35,908 bases of DNA, from contig JAJZFB010000084.1 of the NCBI GenBank assembly GCA_021805545.1, positions 1-35,908 on the forward strand, read 5' to 3'. The number at the start of each line of letters is the position of its first letter. The first letter of the stretch is position 1. This document shows, piece after piece, positions 7,704 to 15,915 of this stretch. A program made the translations under genes and the position numbers. This DNA is from Pseudomonadota bacterium (GTDB lineage Bacteria > Pseudomonadota > Alphaproteobacteria > Acetobacterales > Acetobacteraceae). The notes beneath the pieces were generated by a model that searched no databases, had not been told where the DNA came from, and saw nothing but the letters and a program-made list of their open reading frames with translations.

Positions 7704-8506
7704 TGCCGGTGGTGCAAGCCACGGCCACATGCTGGCGCAACGGCCAAACCCGCCCTGCCCCGCGCGCATTGCCGGAAGAAGTGGCGGTGGCGATGAGTTA
7801 TAACCGCCAGAGCTTTGCGGTGATGATGGCCAGCCCCACGGCGCTGGAGGATTTCTGCACGGGGTTTTCCCTGTCCGAAGGCATTATCGAAACCATTTCT
7901 GGCATTACCGCGCTGGAGATCATCACGGTTGAAGCCGGGATTGAATGCCGCATGAGCCTAGCCGCCCCGGCACGCGCGCGGCTGGAGGCACGGCGGCGCC
8001 ATCTGGCCGGGCCGGTAGGGTGCGGGCTGTGCGGGCTGGAAAGTTTGCAGGAAGCAACAAAATCTGCACCAAACGTAACAGCGCAGGCTACAATGAGGGC
8101 CAGTGACATTGCCGCCGCCTTCCGGCAAATGTCCCGGCTGCAAGCCCTGAACAACGCAACCCGCGCCGTGCATGCCGCAGGCTTTTTCATTCCAGGCCAG
8201 AATTTAACTGTGCGCGAGGATATTGGCCGCCATAACGCGCTGGACAAGCTCATCGGCGCCGTGGCGCGGCAAGGCGGCCATGGCGCTTCAGGGGCGGTGC
8301 TGCTCACCAGCCGCGTCTCGCTCGACCTTATTCAAAAAGCCGCCAGATTCGGCGCGGGAATCCTCGCCGCCATCTCGGTGCCCACCGCCCGCGCGGTGCG
8401 CGAGGCCGAGGCCGCGGGCATCACCTTAATCGCCGTGGCGCGCGATGACGGATTCGAGGTTTTCACTCACCCGCAGCGTATTCTCCTGCCGCCGGATGCA
8501 GCGTAA
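7700..8506 (+). CDS. fdhD: Formate dehydrogenase accessory sulfurtransferase FdhD
   Basis: The 268-residue protein has FdhD hallmarks: an N-terminal EEVAVAMSYNRQSFAVMMASP block, FCTGFSLSEGII, and the redox loop GPVGCGLCGLESL with the Cys-x2-Cys pair that relays sulfur. It then has AVHAAGF, VREDIGRHNALDKLIG and the C-terminal SVPTARAVREAEAAGITLIAVAR. FdhD passes sulfur from a cysteine desulfurase to the Mo-bisMGD cofactor, which formate dehydrogenases need for activity. The start at 7700 overlaps the mobA stop (ATGA). Its last 44 bp overlap the 3' end of the convergent molybdoenzyme gene. Its presence supports a sulfurated bis-MGD client nearby. Confidence 0.94.
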   Translation: MMPVVQATATCWRNGQTRPAPRALPEEVAVAMSYNRQSFAVMMASPTALEDFCTGFSLSEGIIETISGITALEIITVEAGIECRMSLAAPARARLEARRRHLAGPVGCGLCGLESLQEATKSAPNVTAQATMRASDIAAAFRQMSRLQALNNATRAVHAAGFFIPGQNLTVREDIGRHNALDKLIGAVARQGGHGASGAVLLTSRVSLDLIQKAARFGAGILAAISVPTARAVREAEAAGITLIAVARDDGFEVFTHPQRILLPPDAA

Positions 8507-10514
8507 CGGCGAAGCCGGAATAAGCCGCCATGCCGGTCAACCGGTCCGCCGCCTGGGCATCGGTCAGCACATTCACATTGGCCTGCTCATGCCCGTGCGG
8601 GAATGAAACAACCCCGCGCCGCATCCCCTCATCCAGCTTCACCACACCACGCACCTCGCCCCGCGCGCTGCGCACGATAACGTGCTGGCCATTCTCAAAC
8701 CCCTGCGCGCCGGCATCTTCCGGGTGCAGCAAAAGCTCAGGCTTATCGCCTAAAAACAAAAACTGCGCATTCACATGGCGGCGCTGGCGGCGGGGGATGA
8801 GGTTGAAACTGCCAGGCGCGGGCCGCTCCGCCAGATGCGTGGCACTCACCCGCGCCAGTTCCGCGCACAAGGCGGGCGGTGCCACATGCCAGCCGCCAAA
8901 CCGCGCAATATGCTCATCCACCCATTTGGCGGGCAGTTCCAACGGCTCTTCCACATAACGCCGCGCGGCCAAATCCTCGAACGAGCAGCGCGCATGTGTC
9001 ACCAGCCGCGCCAGCGCCTCGTCATCCGCGCCGGGCACACGGTCATCTTCCGGCAACGGGCCGGGCGGCTCAGCGCCCAGGCGCTTCATCAATTCGGCAA
9101 AAATCCACCAGGCGGCGCGGCGCTCGCCCAGCGGCTGCACCATGGCCGGGGTATACTGCGCGTTCACCCGTGCCGAGAGAAAATCCCACAGCGTGAAATC
9201 CGGGCGTTCCAACTGGTCCTTGGTTGGCAGCACATGGGTGGAGAGCGCGGTGGTCTCGTTCTCGATAATCTCGATGCTCATCAGCAAGTCCAGCTTCCGC
9301 AACGCGGGCGCCAGCGCATTGGCATCGGGCATGGAACGCAGCAAACTCCCGCCCAGATTCAGGAACGCCTTGATGTTACCAGCCTCGATCTCATCCGGCA
9401 GGGCCGAGCACGGCCAGTCTCCCACAATGCCGGGCAGTTCCGGCCGGCTGGCGGGGCCAGGATGCGTGGGCGTATCGAACACCGGCACCGGCGCCAAATC
9501 GAGCCGGTTGATGAAGCCGGGGTGAAACGCCACCCCGCCCGGCCGGTTCATGGAATCGGTGAGCACCATAATCACCCAGGCCAGCCAAATGGTCAGGTTG
9601 CCGCCGCGCGACATGGTAATGCCCGTACCCGCCTCCATGGCCACGCGCCCCGCCTTGCGGATGGAGGCCAGGAACGCATCCAGCTCTTCCCCCCCCAGCC
9701 CGGCTAAACGCGCCGCATATTCGCGCGTAAACGGCGCAACAGCCGCGCGCAATTCCTCAACCCCAACGGCGGGCTGCGCATGGGGCGCGCCATCTTCCAG
9801 CAGCGCCCGCACCACATAGGCCAGCACGGCGTAATCAGTACCCGGCAGCGGCGCCATATGGTGCGTGGCAAACCCCACCGTATCGCTGCGGCGCGGGTCG
9901 ATCACCCATACCTCGCCCTGGCGCGCGGCTGCCTTAATGGTAAGGGCCGGGTTGCACATGGCCACCACATGCCCGTGCGAGACCATGGGGTTGGTACCGA
10001 GATACACCACCATTTTGGCCTGCTCATAGGCCGGGCGCGTACCAAGCCCGGGAAACCCGCCAACCACGCTGGCCACATAGGTCTTCGCCGTGCCGTCAAT
10101 GGTCAGCGGCGAGAACTTGGCCGGCGTGCCGATGGCGCGGTGCAGCGCCTCCGCCATGCGGAACCCCGCCGGGTCCATGCCGATGCCGCTGCCAAAGAAA
10201 ATCCCCACCGCAGCCGGGCCATGTTTCGCAATCACCCCGCGCAGCTTGGCGGCAATATCATCCAGGCACGCCTCCCAGCCTACCGGCGCCAGCGTGCCAT
10301 CCGCCTGGCGCATCAGCGGCTGCTCTATACGCTGCTCATGGTGGTGCATCTGCCCCAGCGCCCGGCCCTTGGGGCAGGTATAGCCCTTGGAGATGGGATG
10401 ATCCTTATCCCCGCGCACGGCCACAACCTGCTCGCCGTCCAGATCGACCAAAATTCCGCATTGCGCCGTGCAGATGCGGCAATAGCTGCGCCCGGTGCGC
10501 GTGATAACGGACAT
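8463..10514 (-). CDS. Molybdopterin oxidoreductase, formate dehydrogenase-like with Fe-S cluster
   Basis: The 683-residue protein belongs to the DMSO-reductase superfamily. An N-terminal [4Fe-4S] site is formed by Cys12, Cys15, Cys19 and Cys47 (YCRICTAQC...YTCPKG). Next come a formate-dehydrogenase-like TIDGTAKTYVASVVG, LGTNPMVSHGHVVAM, VIDPRRSDT, and a C-terminal molybdopterin-dinucleotide domain (about 565-675, QFLFLGDKPELLLHPEDA). The position where formate dehydrogenase has Sec/Cys-His reads Tyr146-Val147 by my alignment, so formate oxidation is doubtful. There is no twin-arginine signal, so it is probably cytoplasmic. AAGGAG (10522-10527) sits seven bases from the start. It is convergent and overlapping with fdhD and divergent from a TetR gene 125 bp away. 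The electron partner is not in the window. Confidence 0.88.
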   Translation of the reverse strand: MSVITRTGRSYCRICTAQCGILVDLDGEQVVAVRGDKDHPISKGYTCPKGRALGQMHHHEQRIEQPLMRQADGTLAPVGWEACLDDIAAKLRGVIAKHGPAAVGIFFGSGIGMDPAGFRMAEALHRAIGTPAKFSPLTIDGTAKTYVASVVGGFPGLGTRPAYEQAKMVVYLGTNPMVSHGHVVAMCNPALTIKAAARQGEVWVIDPRRSDTVGFATHHMAPLPGTDYAVLAYVVRALLEDGAPHAQPAVGVEELRAAVAPFTREYAARLAGLGGEELDAFLASIRKAGRVAMEAGTGITMSRGGNLTIWLAWVIMVLTDSMNRPGGVAFHPGFINRLDLAPVPVFDTPTHPGPASRPELPGIVGDWPCSALPDEIEAGNIKAFLNLGGSLLRSMPDANALAPALRKLDLLMSIEIIENETTALSTHVLPTKDQLERPDFTLWDFLSARVNAQYTPAMVQPLGERRAAWWIFAELMKRLGAEPPGPLPEDDRVPGADDEALARLVTHARCSFEDLAARRYVEEPLELPAKWVDEHIARFGGWHVAPPALCAELARVSATHLAERPAPGSFNLIPRRQRRHVNAQFLFLGDKPELLLHPEDAGAQGFENGQHVIVRSARGEVRGVVKLDEGMRRGVVSFPHGHEQANVNVLTDAQAADRLTGMAAYSGFAVTLHPAAGEYAAGE

Positions 10515-10639
10515 GTTTCTGCTCCTTACACCCCGGCGGCCTTATTAAGTAACCAAGTGTTCCACATAATAGGCGCGCTGCGCGGGCGGAAGCAAGCACC
10601 GGCTTGAAGCACCCCGCGCAGGCTGGTTAAGTCCTTGCC

Positions 10640-11197
10640 ATGGACCCAAAACCGCCGCCCAAGCGCCGCAACGCGGCCCAAACCAGAAGCCGTATTCTGG
10701 CCGCGGCACAGCAAGAATTCGCGCGGCAAGGCTACGCCCAGGCGGGCATACGCGACATTGCCAAAAACGCCGGCGTCGCCACCTCGTTATTGCTGCGTTA
10801 TTTCGGCAGCAAGGCCAATCTGTTTGAAGAAGCACTGCGCAGCGCCATGCTCAGCCCCGGCCTGTTCGAGCATGAAAAAGCAAAATTCGGCGAACGCATG
10901 GCGCAAATTTTGGTGGAAGAAGGCGACACCAACCTCACCGCCATGATCGTACGTTCCTCGGGCGATGGGCAAGCGCAGGAAATTATCTCACGCCTGACCA
11001 AAGCCCACGCGCTGGAAGGCCTGGCACGTTGGCTGGGGCCGCCCAATGCCCGGGCCAGAGCACTTAACATCCTGATTCTGTTCACGGGCTTCGTGGTGCA
11101 TTGCCACCAGATTCCAATGGAGCCCCTACGGCGCGAAAGCGTTAAATGGCTAGCCCGCGCCTTGCAGTCCATTGTGGACGAAAGCACGGGGGGATGA
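10640..11197 (+). CDS. TetR/AcrR-family transcriptional regulator
   Basis: The 185-residue protein has a clear N-terminal TetR DNA-binding domain: RILAAAQQEFARQGYAQAGIRDIAKNAGVATSLLLRYFGSKANLFEEAL (roughly 18-66), with the helix-turn-helix in IRDIAKNAGVATSLLLRYF. The remaining residues form the ligand-binding and dimerisation domain, which is too variable to predict an effector. It is divergent from the molybdopterin oxidoreductase across 125 bp, so it is the obvious candidate regulator of that gene and of itself. I see only a weak CTTA-T-TAAG palindrome near 10541-10549. There is no good Shine-Dalgarno before the ATG at 10640. Confidence 0.9.
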   Translation: MDPKPPPKRRNAAQTRSRILAAAQQEFARQGYAQAGIRDIAKNAGVATSLLLRYFGSKANLFEEALRSAMLSPGLFEHEKAKFGERMAQILVEEGDTNLTAMIVRSSGDGQAQEIISRLTKAHALEGLARWLGPPNARARALNILILFTGFVVHCHQIPMEPLRRESVKWLARALQSIVDESTGG

Positions 11198-11232
11198 ATG
11201 ATGCCCGGCGCCGCGCGGGCGCCGGGCATCAT
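11198..11232. terminator. Strong hairpin between convergent genes, likely bidirectional terminator
   Basis: A perfect 15-bp inverted repeat (11198-11212 with 11218-11232, loop GCGCG) starts one base after the TetR stop codon and ends four bases before the stop of the convergent gene at 11237. Neither side has a clear T-run. Its placement and symmetry still suggest that it ends both transcripts, perhaps with Rho. Confidence 0.6.
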
Positions 11233-11236
11233 GGCA

Positions 11237-11812
11237 TCAGGGCTTCTGCGCCACGATGCTCACAGCCTGCAGATAGGCCAGTTCCACATTATCGCCTGGC
11301 TTCAGCTGGCCGGCGAATGCCTGCAAATGCGGATTTTCAACCGTCACCTCGCCCGTGCTGCCATCGGCGCGGGTGAAGCTGACAGTATGGGTTTTCTTGT
11401 CCACCTTGTTGATCCGGACATTCACATTCACCAGCTCATAAGCCGCCCCGGCGGGAAGCTCACCGCGCACAGCGCGCACAGCCGCGCCTTGCAGCGTGGG
11501 TGGCGCCAGCTTCTGGCCAGGCTTGCCAACCCGTACGGCCACGGCCCGCTGCCCGGTCAACACCACATGGTCACCCGCCTTCAACTGGCTGAGATTCTGC
11601 ACATCCTTGCCAGCCACCACGGTCAACAGCGCGCCCTTCGGGCCGCTCAGCAGCACCTGGCGCGTTGTCATGTCCACGGTTTCCACCGTGGCGGTTACGG
11701 TTACGGTTTGCTGCACGGCCGCCGGGGCTGGCTGGGCCATGGCCCGGGGCGCGGCCAGGCCCGCACATAGCAGCGCCGCCGGAACGGCAAACTGCAAAGT
11801 CTTTTTCAACAT
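11237..11812 (-). CDS. Secreted protein with two tandem beta-rich repeats, function unknown
   Basis: The 191-residue product has a Sec signal peptide (MLKKTLQFAVPAALLCAGLAAPRAMAQP, probable cleavage after AMA), so it is periplasmic or secreted. The mature part reads as two similar units. The first runs VTATVETVDMTTRQVLLSGPKG...LSQLKAGDHVVLTGQRAVAV and the second VNVNVRINKVDKKTHTVSFTRADG...AGQLKPGDNVELAYLQAVSI. Each has the same strand pattern ending in L-K-x-G-D-x-V. This suggests a duplicated small beta-barrel (OB/DUF5666-like) fold, which is inference. AGGAG (11821-11825) with eight-base spacing fixes the start. It is next to a Kef-type antiporter on the same strand, but with about 150 bp between them there is no strong functional link. 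Confidence 0.7.
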   Translation of the reverse strand: MLKKTLQFAVPAALLCAGLAAPRAMAQPAPAAVQQTVTVTATVETVDMTTRQVLLSGPKGALLTVVAGKDVQNLSQLKAGDHVVLTGQRAVAVRVGKPGQKLAPPTLQGAAVRAVRGELPAGAAYELVNVNVRINKVDKKTHTVSFTRADGSTGEVTVENPHLQAFAGQLKPGDNVELAYLQAVSIVAQKP

Positions 11813-11963
11813 CGTCACGTCTCCTAATCTATATTGCCGCCACTTCCCTTGAAACACGCGTGGGATGGCCGCGCACACATAATGGCAACATTATCCCGCC
11901 GCAAATATGGTAGAAACAGGCCACGGCGCAAGGCCAATGCCGCGGCGCGCGCGGCAAAACGCC

Positions 11964-13721
11964 TCAATCGCTGCGGTCTGCGTCAAACAGGTCCCGCAGC
12001 TCCTTGTTCGCCTCCTGCGCCGTTTGAATCAGCCGGCCCTCGTCATTGGCAATGGCGTAGGTCTCGGCCAGCCGCTTTTCGTCGTGGATACAAAACAAAT
12101 CTATCGCGCGCTTCGCCTGCGCCTCTGGTATTTCGAGTGTTTCAAGCAGCAGCTCGGTCATGTGCAGCGCGGAATAAAACGTTTCGCGTACAATCGTCTC
12201 AATCCCCGCTCCCATCAGCAAATGCACATGGCGCCGGTTGCGCGCGCGGGCCACAATCCGCAGGTGCGGAAATTTTCGCCGCACCATCTGCGCCACCGCC
12301 AGCGCCGCTTCCATCTCATCCAGCGCAATCACCAGCACCTTTGCCGCTTCCGCGCCCGCCGCGCGCATCACCTCCTCGCGTGATGGGTCGCCAAAGAACA
12401 CTTTGGCGCCGAAACGCCGCACCACATCCACCTGTTCCTGGCTTTTATCCAGCGCCACGAAGCGTATCTGCTGCATGGCGAGTATCCGCCCCACAATCTG
12501 CCCCATGCGGCCAAAACCGCAGATAATAACAGGTGCTGCATCGGTCTCGATCTTCTCAAAAACCAGCGGCTTGCGTGCTTCCAGCCGCGGTATCACAAAC
12601 CGCTCGGAAACCGTGAACAAAACCGGCGCCACCATCATGGACAGCGCCACCACCAGAATTGCCTCGGCCGCCACCGCACGCGAGAGCGCCCCCGCCGCCG
12701 CCGCCGCGCCAAACAGCACAAAGCTGAACTCGCTTCCCTCGGGCAGCGCCAAGGCAAAGCGCAAGGCGGGCGCTGCCAGGCGGCGGCGCGTATAGCTCAC
12801 GCCAAAGGCGATCACACTTTTCACCAGCAGCAAACCAAGCACCAGCAGCATAATTTCCACCGGGTGGCGCGCCAGCGCCGGCAAATCGGCCGACATGCCA
12901 ACCGACATGAAGAAGAAGCCAAGCAGCAGCCCCTCGAACGGCTCAATATCAGCCTGTAATTCATGCCGGTATTCCGTATCCGAAACCATGACGCCAGCCA
13001 TGAACGCCCCCAGCGAGGCCGAAAGCCCCGCCCAATCGGCCAAGGCAGCCGTGCCCACCACCAGCAGCAGCGCCGTAGCGGTGAACAGCTCCGGCGATTT
13101 GGCATAACCCACCATGCGGAACAGCGGCGGCACCAGCAGCATGCCGCCCGCCAGAATGCCAGCCACCACAGCCGCGCCGCGCAGAATGGCAAACCAGGAA
13201 ATCTGCCCCGCCACATCGCCCCCCGCCAGCAAGGGCAGCAGCGCCAGCACGGGAATGGCCGCCATATCCTGGAACAGCAGCACCGCAAAACTATCGCGCC
13301 CGGCAATGGAGGGAAGCAGATTACGCTCGCCCAGCATGGGCAGCACAATGGCGGTGGAAGACAGCGCCAGCCCAACCCCCAGCACCGTGGCCCCGGCCAC
13401 CGGCACGCCAGCCAGGAAGGCCATCCAGCCGATTATCAGCGCGGATGGAAGCATCTGCCCCAGCCCCATGCCAAACACCGCCTTGCGTAAAATCCACAAG
13501 CGGTGCGGCCGTAACTCCAGCCCGATCAGGAAGAGCAGCATGGTCACGCCCAGCGCCGAGACTGTGCTGATCTCATGCACATTGGTGACAAGCCGCAGGC
13601 AGAACGGGCCAATAACCACCCCGGCCAGCAAATACCCGAGAATAGACCCCAGCCCGGCATAGCGGGTAAGCGGCACGATAACGACAATGGCGGCGAGCAG
13701 GATAACCAGGGTTGTGAACAT
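11964..13721 (-). CDS. Kef-type monovalent cation:proton antiporter (CPA2 family) with TrkA-N domain
   Basis: The 585-residue protein has an N-terminal CPA2 membrane domain with about twelve helices (1-375), including the family blocks FLIGLELRPHRLW, LALSSTAIVLPML, FQDMAAIPVLALLPLL and FEGLLLGFFFMSVGMS. A Rossmann-type regulatory domain follows from about residue 397 (PVIICGFGRMGQIVGRIL), with VALDKSQEQVDVVRRFG and FFGDPSREEVM for nucleotide binding. Such transporters exchange K+ or Na+ for H+ across the inner membrane, often during electrophile or pH stress. Length matches KefB/KefC, but no KefF/KefG ancillary gene is adjacent. AAGGAG (13727-13732) lies five bases from the ATG. It is divergent from the SDR gene. 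Confidence 0.9.
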   Translation of the reverse strand: MFTTLVILLAAIVVIVPLTRYAGLGSILGYLLAGVVIGPFCLRLVTNVHEISTVSALGVTMLLFLIGLELRPHRLWILRKAVFGMGLGQMLPSALIIGWMAFLAGVPVAGATVLGVGLALSSTAIVLPMLGERNLLPSIAGRDSFAVLLFQDMAAIPVLALLPLLAGGDVAGQISWFAILRGAAVVAGILAGGMLLVPPLFRMVGYAKSPELFTATALLLVVGTAALADWAGLSASLGAFMAGVMVSDTEYRHELQADIEPFEGLLLGFFFMSVGMSADLPALARHPVEIMLLVLGLLLVKSVIAFGVSYTRRRLAAPALRFALALPEGSEFSFVLFGAAAAAGALSRAVAAEAILVVALSMMVAPVLFTVSERFVIPRLEARKPLVFEKIETDAAPVIICGFGRMGQIVGRILAMQQIRFVALDKSQEQVDVVRRFGAKVFFGDPSREEVMRAAGAEAAKVLVIALDEMEAALAVAQMVRRKFPHLRIVARARNRRHVHLLMGAGIETIVRETFYSALHMTELLLETLEIPEAQAKRAIDLFCIHDEKRLAETYAIANDEGRLIQTAQEANKELRDLFDADRSD

Positions 13722-13872
13722 GCCTTCTCCTTACCCCGGAACCCGCCGCAAAGCCGCCTGGAATTTTTGACTTTCCACCCCTTTGCTGACTTCATGTGCG
13801 CATGGGGCACACCCGCCGCGCGGTGCGGGCGGGGGGCGCCAAAACGGTACCGGCAATATGGGAGGACCAAAA

Positions 13873-14670
13873 ATGCCAGGAGGATTGTTCGATCTGACGG
13901 GAAAAGTCGTGCTGGCCACAGGGGCCAATAGCGGCATCGGGCTAGGTTTTTTGCAAGGCTGCGCCAAACAGGGGGCCGATGTGGTACTCTGGGGCCGCCG
14001 CGCGGACCGCAACGCCAAGGCTCTGGAAGCACTGAAGGCGATGGGCGCGCGCCGCGTTTTCGCGCAAGAAGTGGACGTGGCCGATGAAACCGCCGTGGAT
14101 TCGGGCTTCGCCGCCGCGGTGAAGGAGATGGGGCGGGTGGATTGCGTGTTCGCCAATGCTGGTTTCTCTTCCCGTGCGCCTTCTTTTGCCGAGATGGATA
14201 GCAAGACCTATCACGACCTCATCAACGTCAACCAGCACGGGGTATTCTACACGCTCCGCGCCGCCGCCCGGCATATGCAACAGCGCGCCGAGGCCGGCGA
14301 CCCCGGTGGCTCGCTGGTGGCGTGCGGCAGCCTCTCCATTTTTCATGGCCTGCCCGCCATGGAGCATTACGCGGCGGCCAAGGGCGCGGCAATGGCGATG
14401 ATAAAGGGGCTGGCCGTGGAAATGGGCCCGTATGGCGTGCGCGCCAATATGATCGCACCCGGCTTTATCGTCAGCGGCATGATGGAAGGCGCGCCGGAAG
14501 CGATGATGCAGGGCATCATCAATCAATTCGCCAACGCAACGCCCCTGCGCCGTGCCGGCACCATCGAGGATATCGAAGGCCCGGCAGCCTACCTGGCCTC
14601 GGACGCCTCAAAATTCCACAGCGGCGACATCCTGGTCATAGATGGCGCCTGGCTCATCCGTCCGAACTGA
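13873..14670 (+). CDS. Short-chain dehydrogenase/reductase (SDR), classical type
   Basis: The 265-residue protein has the classical SDR plan: a cofactor loop TGANSGIGLG at residues 16-25, NAG at 95-97, a catalytic Ser in ACGSLS (153-155), and Tyr166-x3-Lys170 (HYAAAK). The C-terminal DILVIDGAWLI is typical of FabG-like enzymes. Arg residues after the second strand (WGRRADRN) favour NADP(H), by inference. It catalyses NAD(P)-dependent interconversion of an alcohol and a ketone; the substrate is unknown. GGAGG (13861-13865) with seven-base spacing selects the start at 13873 over upstream in-frame ATGs at 13783 and 13858. It stands alone between the divergent antiporter and a pair of downstream hairpins. 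Confidence 0.9.
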   Translation: MPGGLFDLTGKVVLATGANSGIGLGFLQGCAKQGADVVLWGRRADRNAKALEALKAMGARRVFAQEVDVADETAVDSGFAAAVKEMGRVDCVFANAGFSSRAPSFAEMDSKTYHDLINVNQHGVFYTLRAAARHMQQRAEAGDPGGSLVACGSLSIFHGLPAMEHYAAAKGAAMAMIKGLAVEMGPYGVRANMIAPGFIVSGMMEGAPEAMMQGIINQFANATPLRRAGTIEDIEGPAAYLASDASKFHSGDILVIDGAWLIRPN

Positions 14671-14678
14671 GCAAAGCC

Positions 14679-14701
14679 GCTGGAGGGCCTGGCCCTCCAG
14701 C
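14679..14701 (+). terminator. Hairpin after the SDR gene
   Basis: A 9-bp GC-rich stem (14679-14687 with 14693-14701, loop CCTGG) starts eight bases after the SDR stop codon. Only ATTCT follows it, so it is a weak T-run terminator. Its place immediately after the gene favours a termination role. Confidence 0.5.
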
Positions 14702-14709
14702 ATTCTGGC

Positions 14710-14743
14710 GCGGCCCATTACCGCCATGGCGGTAACGGGCCGC
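14710..14743. repeat. Long inverted repeat upstream of the desaturase gene
   Basis: Bases 14710-14724 pair with 14729-14743 through 15 positions with a single A-C mismatch, around a CATG loop. It follows closely on the SDR hairpin at 14679-14701. It may be a second terminator, an mRNA-stabilising hairpin or a REP-like element. No other copy was noticed in the window. Confidence 0.6.
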
Positions 14744-14814
14744 CTTGCATGCAGCGCATAAATGGGTTAGCGCAAACACGCCTTCCACAGCCGCGATATT
14801 TTCTCTCTACCTTT

Positions 14815-14844
14815 GCCACCACACAAGATGCCACCACACAAGAT
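14815..14844 (+). repeat. 15-bp perfect tandem duplication
   Basis: The unit GCCACCACACAAGAT occurs twice without a gap (14815-14829 and 14830-14844), 30 bases upstream of the proposed TTG start of the desaturase. If translation instead begins at the ATG at 14749, it encodes a repeated ATTQD pentapeptide. Confidence 0.9.
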
Positions 14845-14874
14845 AACGAAGGCCGTCTGGAGCTAGGAGTTCGT

Positions 14875-15894
14875 TTGTCCTTGAACAAACCCGCCGCAAA
14901 TCCGGCTTCCGGAGAACTGCCTCTCGGCCTGTTGCGGCCATACCAGGCCTCCATACCCAGTGCCGCCTTCATGCAAGCCATATCGGCATTCGGCCTGTAT
15001 ATCGCATGTACTGTTGCAATGTATCTCAGCCTGCGCATCTCAACCTGGATAACCCTGGCGTTATCGGTTCCGGCCAGCGGGCTGATCGTTCGTATTTTCA
15101 TGCTTCAACATGATTGCGGCCATAATTCCTTCTTCACGTCCCGCCGCCTCAACATCATGCTGGGCAACGCCTGCAGCCTTGTCACCTTCACCCCGTTCCG
15201 GTACTGGCGCAGGCTTCACGCCCGCCATCATCAAAGCTGGAACAATCTCGACGATCGCGGGATCCCCGCCGATTTTTTCTCTGATTGCGCAACCCTGGCC
15301 GAGTACCAGGCCATGCCGCGCGCGCAAAAACTGCTCTACCGCGTATCGCATCATCCGTTCCTGATGCATTTCCTGCTGCCGCCAATCGTTTTCATTTTGC
15401 TCTATCGCTTCCCCTTTGATACGCCCCGCGCCTGCAAGCGCGAACGCATGAGCGTGTATCTTCTGAATGTGGCGCTGATGATTGTATTTGGCAGCCTGAT
15501 CGTGGCCTTCGGCATCAAAAGCGTATTGCTCGTGCATCTGCCCGCCATTATCCTTGCCGCGATTATCGGGATATGGCTGTTCTCGGTACAACACCGGTTT
15601 GAGGATGCGCATTGGGCGCGCAAAGCGGATTGGACCCCAACCGGGGCATCCTTGCATGGGACGTCTTACCTTAAGCTGCCCGCCCTGCTGCAATGGTTTA
15701 GCGGTAATATCGGTTTACACCATGTGCATCATCTGCGCCCCGGAATTCCCAACTACCGGCTGCAAGCATGCCATGACGAATGCCCTGCCGTTACCGCGGG
15801 CGTACAAGTACTTACCTTGAGAACAGCCCTTAAAGCGCCCAGATACGTATTATGGGATGAAGATCTCAACCGCATGGTTCCGTTGCCAGCATAA
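14875..15894 (+). CDS. Membrane fatty acid desaturase
   Basis: The protein carries the three histidine boxes of the membrane di-iron desaturases. Counted from the TTG start these are HDCGH (79-83), HARHH (115-119) and HHVHH (282-286). Hydrophobic segments flank them, including the stretches at about 36-75, 160-180, 195-225 and 222-240. It introduces double bonds into acyl chains of membrane lipids using O2 and an electron donor; the position on the chain cannot be told. I choose the TTG at 14875 (339 residues) because AGGAG (14865-14869) lies five bases upstream. The in-frame ATG at 14749 would add 42 low-complexity residues, lacks a ribosome site and lies just past the 14710-14743 hairpin. 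Convergent with the DUF938 methyltransferase gene. Confidence 0.85.
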   Translation: MSLNKPAANPASGELPLGLLRPYQASIPSAAFMQAISAFGLYIACTVAMYLSLRISTWITLALSVPASGLIVRIFMLQHDCGHNSFFTSRRLNIMLGNACSLVTFTPFRYWRRLHARHHQSWNNLDDRGIPADFFSDCATLAEYQAMPRAQKLLYRVSHHPFLMHFLLPPIVFILLYRFPFDTPRACKRERMSVYLLNVALMIVFGSLIVAFGIKSVLLVHLPAIILAAIIGIWLFSVQHRFEDAHWARKADWTPTGASLHGTSYLKLPALLQWFSGNIGLHHVHHLRPGIPNYRLQACHDECPAVTAGVQVLTLRTALKAPRYVLWDEDLNRMVPLPA

Positions 15895-15915
15895 GGCCGG
15901 CATACCCCGCTTGCC

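Noticed and set aside
8775-9707. 310-residue plus-strand frame inside the molybdopterin oxidoreductase gene
   Set aside because: It is compositionally biased (His/Arg/Gln/Pro-rich), has no ribosome site, and is a shadow of the opposite-strand gene.
14749-14874. ATG at 14749 as the desaturase start
   Set aside because: No ribosome site is present, it follows immediately after a strong hairpin, and it would add a non-conserved tail made partly of a duplicated pentapeptide.
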